Positions 36,536-45,990 of a DNA stretch of 64,000 nucleotides are shown piece after piece. The stretch is from Paraburkholderia sp. Tr-20389 (GTDB lineage: Bacteria > Pseudomonadota > Gammaproteobacteria > Burkholderiales > Burkholderiaceae), in contig NZ_JAAGPD010000046.1 of assembly GCF_017104565.1 (NCBI RefSeq), positions 27,336 to 91,335 on the forward strand, read 5' to 3'. Below the pieces are notes generated by a model. That model was given only the letters and a program-made list of their open reading frames with translations, was not told the DNA's origin and did not search any database. The first letter of the stretch is position 1. Every line of letters starts with the position of its first letter. A program made the translations under genes and the position numbers.

Positions 36536-38101
36536 ATGAGCGGCGCGCCGTCGGCCGTCTGGTTGCTGCCCATTGCGGCATTGCTCGTGTCGGGCGCGCT
36601 TCTCATTCGAACGGGCATGCAGCGCGGCCCCCGCATCACGATCAGCTTCATGACGGCTGAAAGCCTCGAAGCCGGAAAGACGCGTGTGCGCTACAGGGAC
36701 GTCGACATCGGCAGGCTGCAAGACCTGCATCTGTCGGCCGACCGCACACGCGTTCTGGCCGAAGTCCAACTGGACGATTCCGCGAAACAGTTCGCGACCT
36801 GCGACGCACGCTATTGGGTGGTGCGCCCACGCATCGGCATGACAGGCGTGTCAGGTCTTTCGACAGCCATTTCCGGCGCATACATCGCCGCCGACATCGG
36901 ACAGGCGTCGCGATCATGCAGAGCGTTCACCGGACTGGAAACACCACCGTTCGTCACGAGCGACCAGAAGGGAAAACGCTTCGTGCTTCACGCCGATTCG
37001 CTGGGATCGTTGACGGCAGGCTCACCCGTTCTGTTCCGCCGCGTGCAGGCAGGGCAGGTTCTCGACTACGCGCTTTCCGTCGATGGCTCGGAAGTGGTCG
37101 TGGACGTGTTCGTCAACGCGCCCTATGACCGGTACGTGACATCCGGTACCGTCTGGTGGCAGGCAAGCGGAATCGATGTGAGCTTCGGGTCCGACGGTTT
37201 CAGACTCGATACGCAGTCGGTGGCATCGCTGCTGTCGGGCGGCATCGCATTCGATAACGCCAAAGCTGCATCCGCCTCGCGGCAGGCCGTGGATGGCGCG
37301 TCCTTCGTACTGTCCACCGGTCGCACCGATGCAACGCAAAGCGCAGAGGACGGCACCGCCGCGCGCGTCTTCATGCGCTTTGGACAATCGTTGCGCGGCC
37401 TGTCGATCGGTGCGCCCGTGGATTTTCATGGCGTCGAGCTGGGCCGGGTAACGGCAATCGATGTGGACTTCGATCCCGCGACCGGCCGTATCGACATGAT
37501 CGCCGCGCTGGATCTCTACCCTACGCGACTGGGCCGCCGCTATCGTCAGGCACTTGGCAACGGCGATAGCGAAGCGGGTCGACGTCTGCTGCACAAGCTG
37601 ATCGCCGACGGCCTGCGCGGACAGCTGCGCATGGGCAGCGTGCTGACCGGCCAGCGATACGTCGCGCTCGACTTCTTTCCGCGCGCCCCCAAAGTCTCGA
37701 TCGATACGCAGCGAACGCGTGTCGAACTGCCGACCGTGCCGAACACGCTCGAAGAATTGCAGGACCAGCTTGCGGGCATCGTCGACAAGCTGGATCGCGT
37801 GCCTTTCGATCAGATCGGCCGCAGTCTCGACCGAGCCCTGCAGACGTCAGCGTCACTGTTCCAGCGCATCGACACGGAACTCGTGCCCGAAGCTCGCGAG
37901 ACGCTGACCGCCGCGCAGCAATCGTTCAACGCGGCGAACGCCACGCTTGCGCAGGATTCGCCGCTGCAATCGGATCTTCACGCCGCCTTGAGCGAATTAC
38001 GGCGAACGCTTACCTCACTGAATTCGCTCGCCGATTACCTTCAGCGGCATCCGGAATCCATCGTGTGGGGCAAGTCTTCTGCGGGTGCTCCAGAACACTG
38101 A
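36536..38101 (+). CDS. PqiB-like MCE-domain intermembrane transport protein
   Basis: 521 residues from the ATG at 36536, which has a GGGAGA site. Residues 8-27 form one inner-membrane helix (VWLLPIAALLVSGALLI), followed by three MCE (MlaD) repeats: about 36-120 (ITISFMTAESLEAGKTRVRYRDVDIGRL), 150-235 (GSLTAGSPVLFRRVQAGQVL) and 285-385 (FGQSLRGLSIGAPVDFHGVELGRV). The C-terminal 130 residues are helical/coiled (LEELQDQLAGIVDKLD onward). PqiB proteins form periplasm-spanning tubes for lipid movement. The usual PqiA membrane partner and the PqiC lipoprotein are not next to it; the preceding lipoprotein may fill the PqiC place. Confidence 0.88.
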   Translation: MSGAPSAVWLLPIAALLVSGALLIRTGMQRGPRITISFMTAESLEAGKTRVRYRDVDIGRLQDLHLSADRTRVLAEVQLDDSAKQFATCDARYWVVRPRIGMTGVSGLSTAISGAYIAADIGQASRSCRAFTGLETPPFVTSDQKGKRFVLHADSLGSLTAGSPVLFRRVQAGQVLDYALSVDGSEVVVDVFVNAPYDRYVTSGTVWWQASGIDVSFGSDGFRLDTQSVASLLSGGIAFDNAKAASASRQAVDGASFVLSTGRTDATQSAEDGTAARVFMRFGQSLRGLSIGAPVDFHGVELGRVTAIDVDFDPATGRIDMIAALDLYPTRLGRRYRQALGNGDSEAGRRLLHKLIADGLRGQLRMGSVLTGQRYVALDFFPRAPKVSIDTQRTRVELPTVPNTLEELQDQLAGIVDKLDRVPFDQIGRSLDRALQTSASLFQRIDTELVPEARETLTAAQQSFNAANATLAQDSPLQSDLHAALSELRRTLTSLNSLADYLQRHPESIVWGKSSAGAPEH

Positions 38102-38195
38102 GCGCAGCGAAAAAAATATTTGAATGAAGGTCTATGGTTTCGAAGCGGGCTGCCGATAACACCGCACATGAGTCCCTGTCCGACGAGGCTTCCCG

Positions 38196-38453
38196 ATGCC
38201 ATTTGAATTTATCGTCCGCCGCCCCGCCCGAATGAAACGCACCCTCGTTGTCCTCGTCGGCTGTGCCGGCGTCCTCGCCAGTCTGTCGATCTGGGGTCGT
38301 GTCCCCGCCGCCGCGCTCGCCGACGCGGACCGTGAAGTCGCGCAGTTCGGCCCAGCGCTGACGGGCACCACGTGCGGCGTAGAAGGCGCGGTGTCGAAAG
38401 ACGTGCACGGCACGTTCCTGATGTGCTGGAAGCAGGTTTGGAGCAAGCCTTGA
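38196..38453 (+). CDS. Small secreted hypothetical protein
   Basis: 85 residues (73 if started at the ATG at 38232). The N-terminus after MKRTLVVLVGCAGVLASLSIWG is signal-like, with likely cleavage near AAALA. The mature part has two cysteines (TTCGVEG and LMCWKQ), which could form a disulfide in the periplasm. No family recognised. A GAGG element precedes the first ATG. Convergent with ssuD; its stop lies in a small hairpin. Confidence 0.5.
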   Translation: MPFEFIVRRPARMKRTLVVLVGCAGVLASLSIWGRVPAAALADADREVAQFGPALTGTTCGVEGAVSKDVHGTFLMCWKQVWSKP

Positions 38454-38461
38454 AGGCTTGC
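38443..38461. terminator. Small hairpin between convergent genes
   Basis: GCAAGCC and GGCTTGC with a 5-nt TTGAA loop overlap the stop of the small secreted protein gene and precede the ssuD stop. No U-run. Confidence 0.4.
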
Positions 38462-38496
38462 CCATCATCCCGTCCAGAGAGGCCTTCAACGAAGCC

Positions 38497-39636
38497 TCAC
38501 TTCGCGCGAGGGGCATCACCCGTCGCCCGAACATCGAACGCACCGCCCGTCAGCACCTGATCGCGCAGCGTGACCGGCTTCTTGCCGGGCAACAGCGGAA
38601 ACACGAGTTCCGCGAAACGGATCGATTCCTCGAGATGCGGATAGCCGGACAGCACGAAGCTGTCGGCGCCCGCGTCGACGTACTCCTTGAGCCGCGCAGC
38701 GACCGTCTGCGCATCTCCGACCAGCGCCGTGCCCGCGCCGCCTCGAACGAGGCCGACACCCGCCCAGAGGTTCGGGCTGATCTCCAGCTTGTCGCGCTGC
38801 CCGCCATGCAGCGCCGCCATGCGCTGCTGACCGACTGAGTCCATCTTCGCGTAGTTCTCCTGCGCGCGGCGGATGTCGTCGTCGTCGAGCTTGCTGATCA
38901 GTCGATCCGCTTCCGCCCACGCTTCCTCATTCGTCTCGCGCACGATCACGTGCAGACGCACACCGAGACGCAGCTTGCGGCCATACGCGGCCGCGCGGCG
39001 CTGCACGTCGGCGAATTTTTCGGCGACGGCGGCAGGCGGTTCACCCCAGGTCAGATACGCGTCGACGTGTTTGGCCGCGAGTTCATGCGCGGCCGGCGAC
39101 GATCCGCCGAAATACAGCGGCGGATAAGGCTTCTGCTCCGGAGGATGATAGTTGCGCGCCTGTTCGACATGCACGTATTTCCCTTTGAAGTCGACGGTAT
39201 CGCCTTTGAGCAGATCCCGCCACACGCTCAGGAATTCGTCGGCGGCAGCGTAGCGCTCGTCGTGCGGGAGAAACACGCCATCGGCGGCAAGCTCGGTCGC
39301 GTCGCCGCCCGGCACGACGTTCAGCAGCAGGCGCCCGTGCAGCGCCTGATCGAGCGTCGCGGCCTGGCGCGCGGCCGCCGTCGGGCCGCTGATCGACGTG
39401 CGCAGCGCGACGAGCAGCTTGATACGTTGCGTGACGGGCACGAGACTCGCCGCGGTGACCCACGGGTCCTGGCAACTGCTGCCCGTCGGAATCAGCAGAC
39501 CGTCATAGCCGAGCTGTTCGGCCGTGACGGCGATCTGACGCATGTATTCGTTGGTCGGTGGCCGACCGAAATCGGATTTGCCGAGATAGCGGGTATCGCC
39601 CGAAGTCGGCAGAAACCAGAAGATGTCGAGACTCAT
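38497..39636 (-). CDS. ssuD: FMNH2-dependent alkanesulfonate monooxygenase
   Basis: 379-residue luciferase-like flavin monooxygenase (E. coli SsuD is 381) that releases sulfite from C1-C14 alkanesulfonates. Family signatures: [19 protein letters not shown] start, SSCQDPW (Cys54 region), [59 protein letters not shown] and SGYPHLEES. It is the last gene of a leftward operon tauA-tauB-tauC-ssuD. The gap to tauC is 66 nt. No ssuE flavin reductase gene is nearby, so FMNH2 must come from a reductase encoded elsewhere. Confidence 0.96.
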   Translation of the reverse strand: MSLDIFWFLPTSGDTRYLGKSDFGRPPTNEYMRQIAVTAEQLGYDGLLIPTGSSCQDPWVTAASLVPVTQRIKLLVALRTSISGPTAAARQAATLDQALHGRLLLNVVPGGDATELAADGVFLPHDERYAAADEFLSVWRDLLKGDTVDFKGKYVHVEQARNYHPPEQKPYPPLYFGGSSPAAHELAAKHVDAYLTWGEPPAAVAEKFADVQRRAAAYGRKLRLGVRLHVIVRETNEEAWAEADRLISKLDDDDIRRAQENYAKMDSVGQQRMAALHGGQRDKLEISPNLWAGVGLVRGGAGTALVGDAQTVAARLKEYVDAGADSFVLSGYPHLEESIRFAELVFPLLPGKKPVTLRDQVLTGGAFDVRATGDAPRAK

Positions 39637-39702
39637 GATTGCTCTTACGACAATTTGAAATGAACGGCTGCCCGTTCGCGATTGTTCATCGAAATACGCG
39701 CC

Positions 39703-40590
39703 CTACTGCCTGCCCTTCCACGGCACGAGCCGGCGCTCCAGCGCGCGCATGCCGAGGTCGAACAGCCACGCGATCAGACCGATCAGCACGATGCCCATCA
39801 CCACCACATCGGTGCGCAGAAAGCTCGACGCGTTGAGCACCATCTGCCCGAGGCCCGCCGTCGCAGCCACCATTTCGGCCGCGACCAGCGTCGTCCAGCC
39901 GAAGCCGATCGCGATGCGCAAGCCGGTGAGAATTTCGGGCAGCGCCGCGGGCAACACAACATGCATCACGACCTGGCGAAAGTTCGCGCCCAGCGACCAT
40001 GCCGCGTTCACCTGTTCGACGGTCGCGCTGCGCACACCGGCGCGCGCCGCCATCGCGATCGGCGCAAAGCACGCGAGCCAGATCACGACCAGCTTCGCCG
40101 TCTCGTCGATGCCGAACCAGATCACGACGAGAGGCAGATAAGCCAGCGGCGGCAACGGCCGATAGAACTCGAGCGGCGGATCGAGCAGGCCGCGCGCGAT
40201 CCGGCTCACGCCCATCAGAATGCCGATAGGTACAGCCGTCACGCTGGCGAGCGCAAACGCGCCGAACACGCGGATCGCGCTCCACATCAGATGCTCGGAC
40301 AACGGCAAACCGCCCTGGATGCGCCCTTGCCATGCATCGACGAACGCATGCCAGACGGCATCGGGCGCGGGCAGAAAGAGCGGCGGCACCCATTGGAAAT
40401 GCGACGCGGCCCACCAGAGCAACGCGAGCGTCACGACGCACAGCGCGCTGAGAAGAGCGGTCGGACCTTCTCCCGGCATCCCGCGATAACGCCGCTTGCC
40501 GTGTGTACGCGCCATGCGGGCATCGGCGGCCTGCGCGCGTTCGCTGCGCACACGCGCGAGCGCATCGCGCGACGAATCGATCGAATTCAT
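39703..40590 (-). CDS. tauC: Taurine/sulfonate ABC transporter permease
   Basis: 295-residue inner-membrane permease of the TauC/SsuC family with six helices. The first 40 residues are basic and cytoplasmic. The EAA-type loop is visible (VNAAWSLGANFRQVVMHVVLPAALPEILTGLRIAIGFGWTTLVAAEM). Its start overlaps the tauB stop by one base (TGATG), so translation is coupled. Forms the membrane channel for the TauA-bound substrate. Distinguishing TauC from SsuC by sequence alone is uncertain; the TauA/TauB neighbours favour TauC. Confidence 0.9.
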   Translation of the reverse strand: MNSIDSSRDALARVRSERAQAADARMARTHGKRRYRGMPGEGPTALLSALCVVTLALLWWAASHFQWVPPLFLPAPDAVWHAFVDAWQGRIQGGLPLSEHLMWSAIRVFGAFALASVTAVPIGILMGVSRIARGLLDPPLEFYRPLPPLAYLPLVVIWFGIDETAKLVVIWLACFAPIAMAARAGVRSATVEQVNAAWSLGANFRQVVMHVVLPAALPEILTGLRIAIGFGWTTLVAAEMVAATAGLGQMVLNASSFLRTDVVVMGIVLIGLIAWLFDLGMRALERRLVPWKGRQ

Positions 40591-41369
40591 CAGACCGCCT
40601 CCAGCAAGGTGTCATGCAGACGCCGCGTCAGACGTTCGCGCCATTCGATGAACGCAGGCGACGACTTCACGGCGCGCGCATCGCGCGTCGTCAGATACTC
40701 GCGGGCAAACGGCAGCTCATGCACTTCGGCGACACGTCCGGGGCCCGGCGTCATCAGCACGAGACGCGTCGCGAGAAACAGCGCCTCTTCGACGCTGTGC
40801 GTGATGAAGAACACCGTCTTCTGCGTACGAGCCCAGACGTCCAGCACGATTTCCTGCACCGACTCGCGCGTGAGCGCATCGAGCGCGCCCATCGGCTCGT
40901 CCATCAGCAATACCTGTGGATCGCTGGCAAGTGCGCGGGCGATGCCGACGCGCTGCTGCATACCGCCCGACAATGCATAGACCCTCGCATCGGCGTGGCG
41001 CTCCAGCCCGACGAGCGCGAGCATCTGCCGTGCGATCTCGCGCCGCTCCGCCCGCCCCACCCCTCGAAAGCGCAAACCGAGTGCGACGTTGTCGAGCACG
41101 TTGAGCCACGGCATCAGCGCGTACTTCTGGAACACGACGCCGCGCCCGGCACCCGGACCATCGACGGGCGCGCCGTTCAGCCGCACTTCGCCGACCGTCG
41201 GTTCGACGAAGCCGGCGATGCAGTTGAGCAAGGTGGTCTTGCCGCAACCCGACGCGCCGAGCGCGACCACGAACTCGCCGCTGCCGATGCGCAGATCGAC
41301 GCCTGCCAGCGCAGGCGTCGCTGCGCCGGCGTACGTCACGCCGAGTCCGCTGACTTCGAGCGTGCTCAT
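40590..41369 (-). CDS. tauB: Taurine ABC transporter ATP-binding protein
   Basis: 259-residue ABC ATPase. Walker [10 protein letters not shown] (about 38-46), Q-loop [14 protein letters not shown], signature [15 protein letters not shown], Walker [13 protein letters not shown], and switch His in FITHSVEEA. Nitrate/sulfonate/taurine importer subfamily. The ATG at 41369 overlaps the tauA stop (ATGA); the open frame upstream of it is in tauA. Drives uptake with TauA and TauC. Confidence 0.93.
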   Translation of the reverse strand: MSTLEVSGLGVTYAGAATPALAGVDLRIGSGEFVVALGASGCGKTTLLNCIAGFVEPTVGEVRLNGAPVDGPGAGRGVVFQKYALMPWLNVLDNVALGLRFRGVGRAERREIARQMLALVGLERHADARVYALSGGMQQRVGIARALASDPQVLLMDEPMGALDALTRESVQEIVLDVWARTQKTVFFITHSVEEALFLATRLVLMTPGPGRVAEVHELPFAREYLTTRDARAVKSSPAFIEWRERLTRRLHDTLLEAV

Positions 41370-42412
41370 CGCGCGGCCTGTTGCACGTAGCGTGGATTGA
41401 CGGCCGTCGAGTAGTCGGGCAACAGGTTCTGGATGGTGCCCTGCGTCTTCAGAAACGCCGCCGTCGCGGCGAGCGACTTCGCCGCGCCCGACTGCTTGCC
41501 GCCGCCGAGCCACGTCGGCGATGCCTGTTCGGCCGCTGTCGGGAACGCGTACAGCGAGAGGCTTGCGGGCACGTCCGCAGCCGCCGCGCCCGACTCCTGC
41601 GCGACCGCCTGCACTTCCTTCGACTCCGCCGTCCACGCTGTCTTGTGATCGCGATACTGCGCGTCGGTGGCAGCCAGCACCTTGACGAGGCCCGTCATGA
41701 ATTCGGCGTTGTCCTGCTCGAACTTGCGCGACGCGACGAAGCCATCGAAGGTCGCCTTGCCCGATTCCTTCGCCACTTCGCCCGACGTGATCAGCACCTT
41801 GCCGTTCTGCTTGACCTTCGCAAGCACCGGGTCCCAGATATACGTGGCGTCGATGTTGCCGCGCTGCCAGGCGGCGGCGACTTCAGGCGGGCGCAGGTTC
41901 AGGATCTTCACCGTCGACGGATCGACGCCTGCCTGCTGCAACGCGACCAGTGCATGGAAATGCGAGGTCGACACGAACGGCAGACCGATCGTCTTGCCCT
42001 TCAGGTCGGTGAGCTTCGACACGCCCGAGCCGTCGCGTGCAACGAGGGCTTCGGCATCGTTGATGTTGTCGAGAATCCAGAACAGCGAGAGATCGACGCC
42101 TTGCGACAGCCCCGCCGCAATCGGACTGGAGCCCGCTTCGCCGAGCTGGATCGAGCCCGACGCAAGCGCGCGCACGACGTCCGCGCCGCTGCCCAGCTTG
42201 CGATACGTCACCTTGTAACCGGTGGCTTTCTCGACGGCGCCCGTGACCTGTGCATAACGCCACGGCACGACCATGTCCTGATAGCCGATCACGACTTCGC
42301 GCGTCTCGGCATGCGCCGCCGAAGCGAAAGACGCGAACGACGTGACAGCAGCAACGAAAGCGACGGCGCGCACTGCATGCCGCACGAAAACAGAAGCAGG
42401 AGTGTGGTTCAT
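41366..42412 (-). CDS. tauA: Taurine ABC transporter periplasmic binding protein
   Basis: 348 residues with a signal peptide cleaved near ASAAHAE (about residue 35). The mature part is a SsuA/TauA-type binding protein: [66 protein letters not shown], and [24 protein letters not shown]. First gene of the leftward tauABC-ssuD operon. Upstream are a possible -10 (TATAGT) and a near-perfect 24-base palindrome, which suggest control by a sulfur regulator. Confidence 0.92.
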   Translation of the reverse strand: MNHTPASVFVRHAVRAVAFVAAVTSFASFASAAHAETREVVIGYQDMVVPWRYAQVTGAVEKATGYKVTYRKLGSGADVVRALASGSIQLGEAGSSPIAAGLSQGVDLSLFWILDNINDAEALVARDGSGVSKLTDLKGKTIGLPFVSTSHFHALVALQQAGVDPSTVKILNLRPPEVAAAWQRGNIDATYIWDPVLAKVKQNGKVLITSGEVAKESGKATFDGFVASRKFEQDNAEFMTGLVKVLAATDAQYRDHKTAWTAESKEVQAVAQESGAAAADVPASLSLYAFPTAAEQASPTWLGGGKQSGAAKSLAATAAFLKTQGTIQNLLPDYSTAVNPRYVQQAAR

Positions 42413-42494
42413 TGTATGTATGCCCGATGGTTCGAAATACCTGTTGGGCTTCCGACTATAGGCACTTTCTACCCACCCGGTTACAACGATTCGT

Positions 42495-42518
42495 GCATAG
42501 CAAATGACGTTGCTATGC
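42495..42518. promoter_or_regulatory. Palindrome upstream of tauA
   Basis: GCATAGCAA and TTGCTATGC, 9-base perfect arms with a 6-base spacer, 83-106 nt upstream of the tauA start. Position and symmetry fit a regulator site (for example a LysR-type sulfur regulator), but the protein is not identified. Confidence 0.5.
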
Positions 42519-42712
42519 CTTTGCTTTTCATGCGGTAGCAGCGCTTTGGTCTTCTTCAGCAGAGGCGCCGGCAGCGAACCGTGTTACGAGCCGTATTACG
42601 CGCGCACCTGTCGACGATGCGCGTTGTCGTTCACGCGATGGCGGCCAGCCCATCAACGTAGAAAGCCTACTGGCTCGCAGCTTCGCGTATGTCGAGCGGT
42701 ACGGGCCGACTC

Positions 42713-42895
42713 GTCGATACCGAGCGTGCCCGCCAGACGGTTCAGACTGTAGCGCCACGGAATCTGATCGATCAGTTCGTCGCGGCGGCGCAGTGCCTCC
42801 GACTCCGTCGCGCCGATGATGGTCGTGAGGCCCGCGAGCACCTTCACGCCGGGACGGCCATATGCCGCCGCCCGCGTATTGAGGTCGCGCCGGTA
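42713..42895 (-). pseudogene. Fragment of an NtaA/SnaA-type flavin monooxygenase
   Basis: About 60 codons read YRRDLNTRAAAYGRP, VKVLAGLTTIIGATESEA and RRDELIDQIPWRYSLNRLAGTLGID, matching the interior of NtaA/DszA-type luciferase-fold monooxygenases (family about 440 residues). Both flanks lose similarity; a weak continuation in another frame runs to about 42540 (region ARVIRLVTRFAAG). There is no start or full domain, so it is a decayed relic. It sits upstream of the tau/ssu sulfonate operon, where such enzymes are common. Confidence 0.7.
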
Positions 42896-43053
42896 AGCCG
42901 CCGAAGTCGGATGAGTTCCGCAATGCGATTCTCGGCAACCGTGTCTACGACGGTTTCCGCATGCCCGACTACTTCCATCGGTGATTCTGCACGCAAGGCA
43001 ACTGATCGACGCAACGGCGCGGTTGTCGCGGACGCGCCGCCGCGCACGATGCA

Positions 43054-43350
43054 TCAGCTACCCGCATCTGCCGGCGGTTCCTCCGACAGCCAGTGACGCA
43101 CTTCGGGCCGGACGCTGAACAAGGGGCTGTCGATCCATGCTTCGAGCCACGATTGCCAGTTTGTCCACTGCGCGTCGTCCATGACGAAATCTTCGTAGCT
43201 CGCACCTGACGGCGTTTCGTGAATCCGAACATACGCGACAGCATGTCCATTCCAGTAAGCCACGAGTTCGTCAGTGAGATCCGCGGTCGTGCCCGCGCCA
43301 TGATCGTGCAATAGGGTCCCGATCTGCTCTTCGAATTCGGTACGTGTCAT
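43054..43350 (-). CDS. Hypothetical protein (98 aa)
   Basis: 98 residues from the ATG at 43350, with a GAGG site 8 nt upstream; the longer frame from 43404 lacks one. Acidic and aromatic-rich: LVAYWNGHAVAYVRIH, then YEDFVMDDAQWTNWQSWLEAWIDSPLF, then VRHWLSEEP. No signal or membrane segment. Family not recognised. Isolated between the monooxygenase relic and the YqjK-like gene, same direction as the latter. Confidence 0.6.
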   Translation of the reverse strand: MTRTEFEEQIGTLLHDHGAGTTADLTDELVAYWNGHAVAYVRIHETPSGASYEDFVMDDAQWTNWQSWLEAWIDSPLFSVRPEVRHWLSEEPPADAGS

Positions 43351-43444
43351 CGCTTCGCGCCTCGCATCGTGACTGACGGCCCGCACCACACGGCGGCGGG
43401 CCATTGACCGCAGACGAACATGCTCTGAGTGCGCATCCCTTGCA

Positions 43445-43759
43445 TCATTGCCCCGCGCGACGCCGCACGTTCTTACCCACCCAGCCGACCAGTCCGTTGC
43501 GCACGACGACCGAGGCCATCTTCCGCGGACCGACGACCAGTGTGCTGACCAGCACAGCGGCCAGCAAAGTCACGTTCGGCGCGGTCTTGACGAGTTCGAG
43601 TCCGAGGACTGGCCAGGGCTGCGCGCGCTGTGCGCTTTCTACCTTGAGCGCAACCGATCGCGCAAGCAATTCGGTACGAGAGGCTGCGAACTGCGCGCGG
43701 AGCAAGGCTTCGCGTTCGGTCACGCGCAGGGAACGTCGCTCGATGTCATGCCTGTTCAT
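43445..43759 (-). CDS. YqjK-like protein
   Basis: 104 residues; a GGGAGG site precedes the ATG at 43759. The N-terminal half is charged and helical (RHDIERRSLRVTEREALLRAQFAASRTELLARS), the second half has a hydrophobic segment (TLLAAVLVSTLVVGPRKMA, about 65-84) and a basic tail. This layout matches YqjK-like proteins encoded after yqjD and yqjE in enterobacteria. The start overlaps the stop of the upstream YqjE-like gene (ATGA). Function likely in envelope or membrane stress; not proven. Confidence 0.75.
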   Translation of the reverse strand: MNRHDIERRSLRVTEREALLRAQFAASRTELLARSVALKVESAQRAQPWPVLGLELVKTAPNVTLLAAVLVSTLVVGPRKMASVVVRNGLVGWVGKNVRRRAGQ

Positions 43760-44130
43760 CGCAGTGCCTCCCGGGCTGTTTCCAGATCGTTGCGGAGTTC
43801 TTCGCGCAAGCCGTCGAACGAACGCGCGGGCCGCTGTGTACGTACGACGGCATATGAGGCGACGCACAGCACGACCCACACCCCGGCGACGCCCCACGCG
43901 ACATACACGAAATACGGCGTGCCCAGCGCCGTCGCGATCACCGCGACCGACAGGAACGACAGCGAGAAAAGCGCCGCGACAGCCAGCACGATCAGTGCGA
44001 TCACTTCCCGTACGAGCCGCGTGCGAGCCTGTTCCAGTTCGATGGAGAAGAGTTCGCTGTAATCCGCGATCCGGCTCGCGTAGAAGCGTCCGACGTTGCG
44101 CCAGCACGTTGCCCGTAGATGGATCGACAT
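43756..44130 (-). CDS. YqjE-like / phage-holin-superfamily III membrane protein
   Basis: 124 residues from the ATG at 44130 (GAGG site). An N-terminal helix (SRIADYSELFSIELEQARTRLVREVIALI) leads into two membrane helices (about 42-64 and 70-95), then a basic C-terminus (RTQRPARSFDGLREELRNDLETARE). This is the YqjE family, often annotated as phage holin family; no phage genes are nearby, so lysis is not implied. First gene of a two-gene leftward unit with the YqjK-like protein, divergent from the ElaB/YqjD-like gene at 44358. Confidence 0.82.
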   Translation of the reverse strand: MSIHLRATCWRNVGRFYASRIADYSELFSIELEQARTRLVREVIALIVLAVAALFSLSFLSVAVIATALGTPYFVYVAWGVAGVWVVLCVASYAVVRTQRPARSFDGLREELRNDLETAREALR

Positions 44131-44357
44131 CGCTACCTCGCTCCTGGAACGTACGACACGCGTACGACACGCGATCCGCAATCGGTGTGCCGCATCGCGT
44201 AAGCACCGCGAACACGAACGAAACACGGCTTGCGAAGCCGCGCTTACGTCGGGCCCGCCATTTGCTCACGCACACCTGCGGGCGTTGCGCACCGCGCACG
44301 AGGCGAACGTCGCGAAGATCGGTGACGGATGACAACGGTTCAATCAAGGGGCGACAC

Positions 44358-44624
44358 ATGGAAACGACGAAAACGGAAGGCGTGGTCCGCGAAGCGGCCG
44401 GCAACGTGAAGGAGGCGGTCGGCTCGCTTGCGGGCGACGTCGGAATGCAGCTCGAGGGCAAGGCGGACGAACTGCGCGGCAAGGCGCAACAGATCTGCGC
44501 GGACGCGACCGATCTGGCGCGCGACGCGATGTCGTCGAGTCCGCTTGCCGTACTGGCGGGCGCGGTCGGAGTGGGCTTCGTGCTGGGTGCGCTGTGGGCG
44601 GCGAACCGCCATACCGACGTGTAA
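44358..44624 (+). CDS. CsbD/YqjD-like membrane-anchored stress protein
   Basis: 88 residues. The N-terminal 45 residues look CsbD-like (EGVVREAAGNVKEAVGSLAGDVGMQLEGKADELRGKAQQ), followed by a single C-terminal membrane helix (SPLAVLAGAVGVGFVLGALWA) and a short RHTDV tail, as in ElaB/YqjD/DUF883 proteins that tether ribosomes or cytoplasmic factors to the membrane. A GGGG element precedes the ATG. Divergent from the YqjE/YqjK-like pair, which together recall the E. coli yqjDEK group. Confidence 0.78.
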   Translation: METTKTEGVVREAAGNVKEAVGSLAGDVGMQLEGKADELRGKAQQICADATDLARDAMSSSPLAVLAGAVGVGFVLGALWAANRHTDV

Positions 44625-44683
44625 CGTGCCAAGCGCTGACGCCGGCAGGCATCAGCGTCTGGGCATCTGCACGGTGAAGCGCA

Positions 44684-45928
44684 TCAACGCCTGAGCGCCT
44701 TTGCAATTCGCGCGGCCGCCCGCGCTGCAACCTCGCAACCGAGCACGATATGCTGCTCCGCCGTGTCCTCGATGAAATCGTGACTAACGCCGCCGATGCT
44801 CGGTACGAACAGCATGCACGCCGGAATGTGGTGCGCGATCACCTGTGCATCGTGCGACGCACCACTCGGCATGTACGTCCACTGTCCGGGCGCGAGCGCT
44901 TCGGCGGCTTGCGCGAGATGCTGCTGCAGGTCCGCATCCATCGTGACGGGTTCTTCGGCGCCTTCGCACGCGATCAACTCGGCGCGCACGGCATGTTGCG
45001 CGTTCCATTCGTCGACCAGCGCAGCGAGCGCATTTTCCATCGCATGCAGCCGCCCGGGGTTCGCGTCGCGGAATTGCAAGTACAGCACGGCCTCGCCCGG
45101 CACGACGCTGAACGAACCCGGATCGAGATCGATGCGTCCGACCGTCCACACCGTATCCGCGTCTGCCAGCCGGCCAAACGCGTCGTCGATGCGCGCGATG
45201 AACGCGACCAGCGCCGCGCCCGCGTCGCGCCGGATCGCCATCGGCGTGGTGCCCGCGTGATTGCGCTGCCCGATGAAGCGCAACTGAAACTCGCGAATGC
45301 CGACGATCGTCGTCACGACGCCAATCGATTTCGTCGACGCTTCGAGCCGCCCACCCTGCTCGATATGCGGTTCGAGATACGCGCGTTGCCTCGTGCGATC
45401 GAGGGTCACGCGCGGTGCATTCGCCAGGCCCGCCTGAGCGAGCGCATCAGCGAGCAACAGACCTTCGTGATTGCGCGCGCTTTGTAACGAGTCGTCGATC
45501 GCGTCGCCAACGAAGCTCCGGCTGCCGAGGAAGCTAGAAAACGTCCCTTCTTCGTCGATCCACGACGCTACGTCCACCGCGAACTCGCGTGTCGAAGCGC
45601 ATTCGCCGAGGGCGCGTGCGATTTCGAGTCCGTAGATCACGCCGAGCGCGCCGTCGAGCCAGCCGCCCGTCGGCTGCGTGTCGCTATGCGAGCCGATCAC
45701 GAGCGCGGGGCCGGGCTTGCGCGAACGTCCGAACACGGTGCCGACGCCATCGATGGTCGCGTCGAGCCCCGCATCCGTCATGCGCCCCGCGAGCCAGCGG
45801 CGCGCGTCAATGTCGACCGGCGAAAGCGACAGCCGTACCACGCCGGGCCCCGTCGCGCCGAAGCGGCGCAGAGTCTTGAGATCGTCGAGCAGGCGGGCGG
45901 GATCGATGCGGGGGAAGTCTTCTTGCAC
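44684..45928 (-). CDS. M20-type Zn-dependent amidohydrolase (allantoate/N-carbamoyl amino acid hydrolase family)
   Basis: 414 residues from the GTG at 45928, giving the family length; the frame extends upstream, but that part lacks coding character. Metal-binding motifs are visible: IGSHSDTQPTGGWLDGALGV (His/Asp ligands), WIDEEGTFSSFLGSRSF (Glu pair), FIGQRNHAGTTPMAIRRDA and the C-terminal PSGASHDAQV. This is the hydantoinase/carbamoylase (HyuC/AllC) subgroup, which opens C-N bonds in allantoate, ureidoglycolate or N-carbamoyl amino acids. No purine or hydantoin genes are adjacent, so the substrate is undecided. Confidence 0.88.
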   Translation of the reverse strand: MQEDFPRIDPARLLDDLKTLRRFGATGPGVVRLSLSPVDIDARRWLAGRMTDAGLDATIDGVGTVFGRSRKPGPALVIGSHSDTQPTGGWLDGALGVIYGLEIARALGECASTREFAVDVASWIDEEGTFSSFLGSRSFVGDAIDDSLQSARNHEGLLLADALAQAGLANAPRVTLDRTRQRAYLEPHIEQGGRLEASTKSIGVVTTIVGIREFQLRFIGQRNHAGTTPMAIRRDAGAALVAFIARIDDAFGRLADADTVWTVGRIDLDPGSFSVVPGEAVLYLQFRDANPGRLHAMENALAALVDEWNAQHAVRAELIACEGAEEPVTMDADLQQHLAQAAEALAPGQWTYMPSGASHDAQVIAHHIPACMLFVPSIGGVSHDFIEDTAEQHIVLGCEVAARAAARIAKALRR

Positions 45929-45990
45929 GGTGCGCGTTCCGGAGTCTGGGTTTGGGAAGGGTTTGGGGCAATCAGCAAGCGCCGATGCTA

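Noticed and set aside
43756-44130. Phage holin implying a prophage
   Set aside because: The protein is YqjE-like and sits with YqjK- and YqjD-like genes; no phage structural, integrase or endolysin genes are near.
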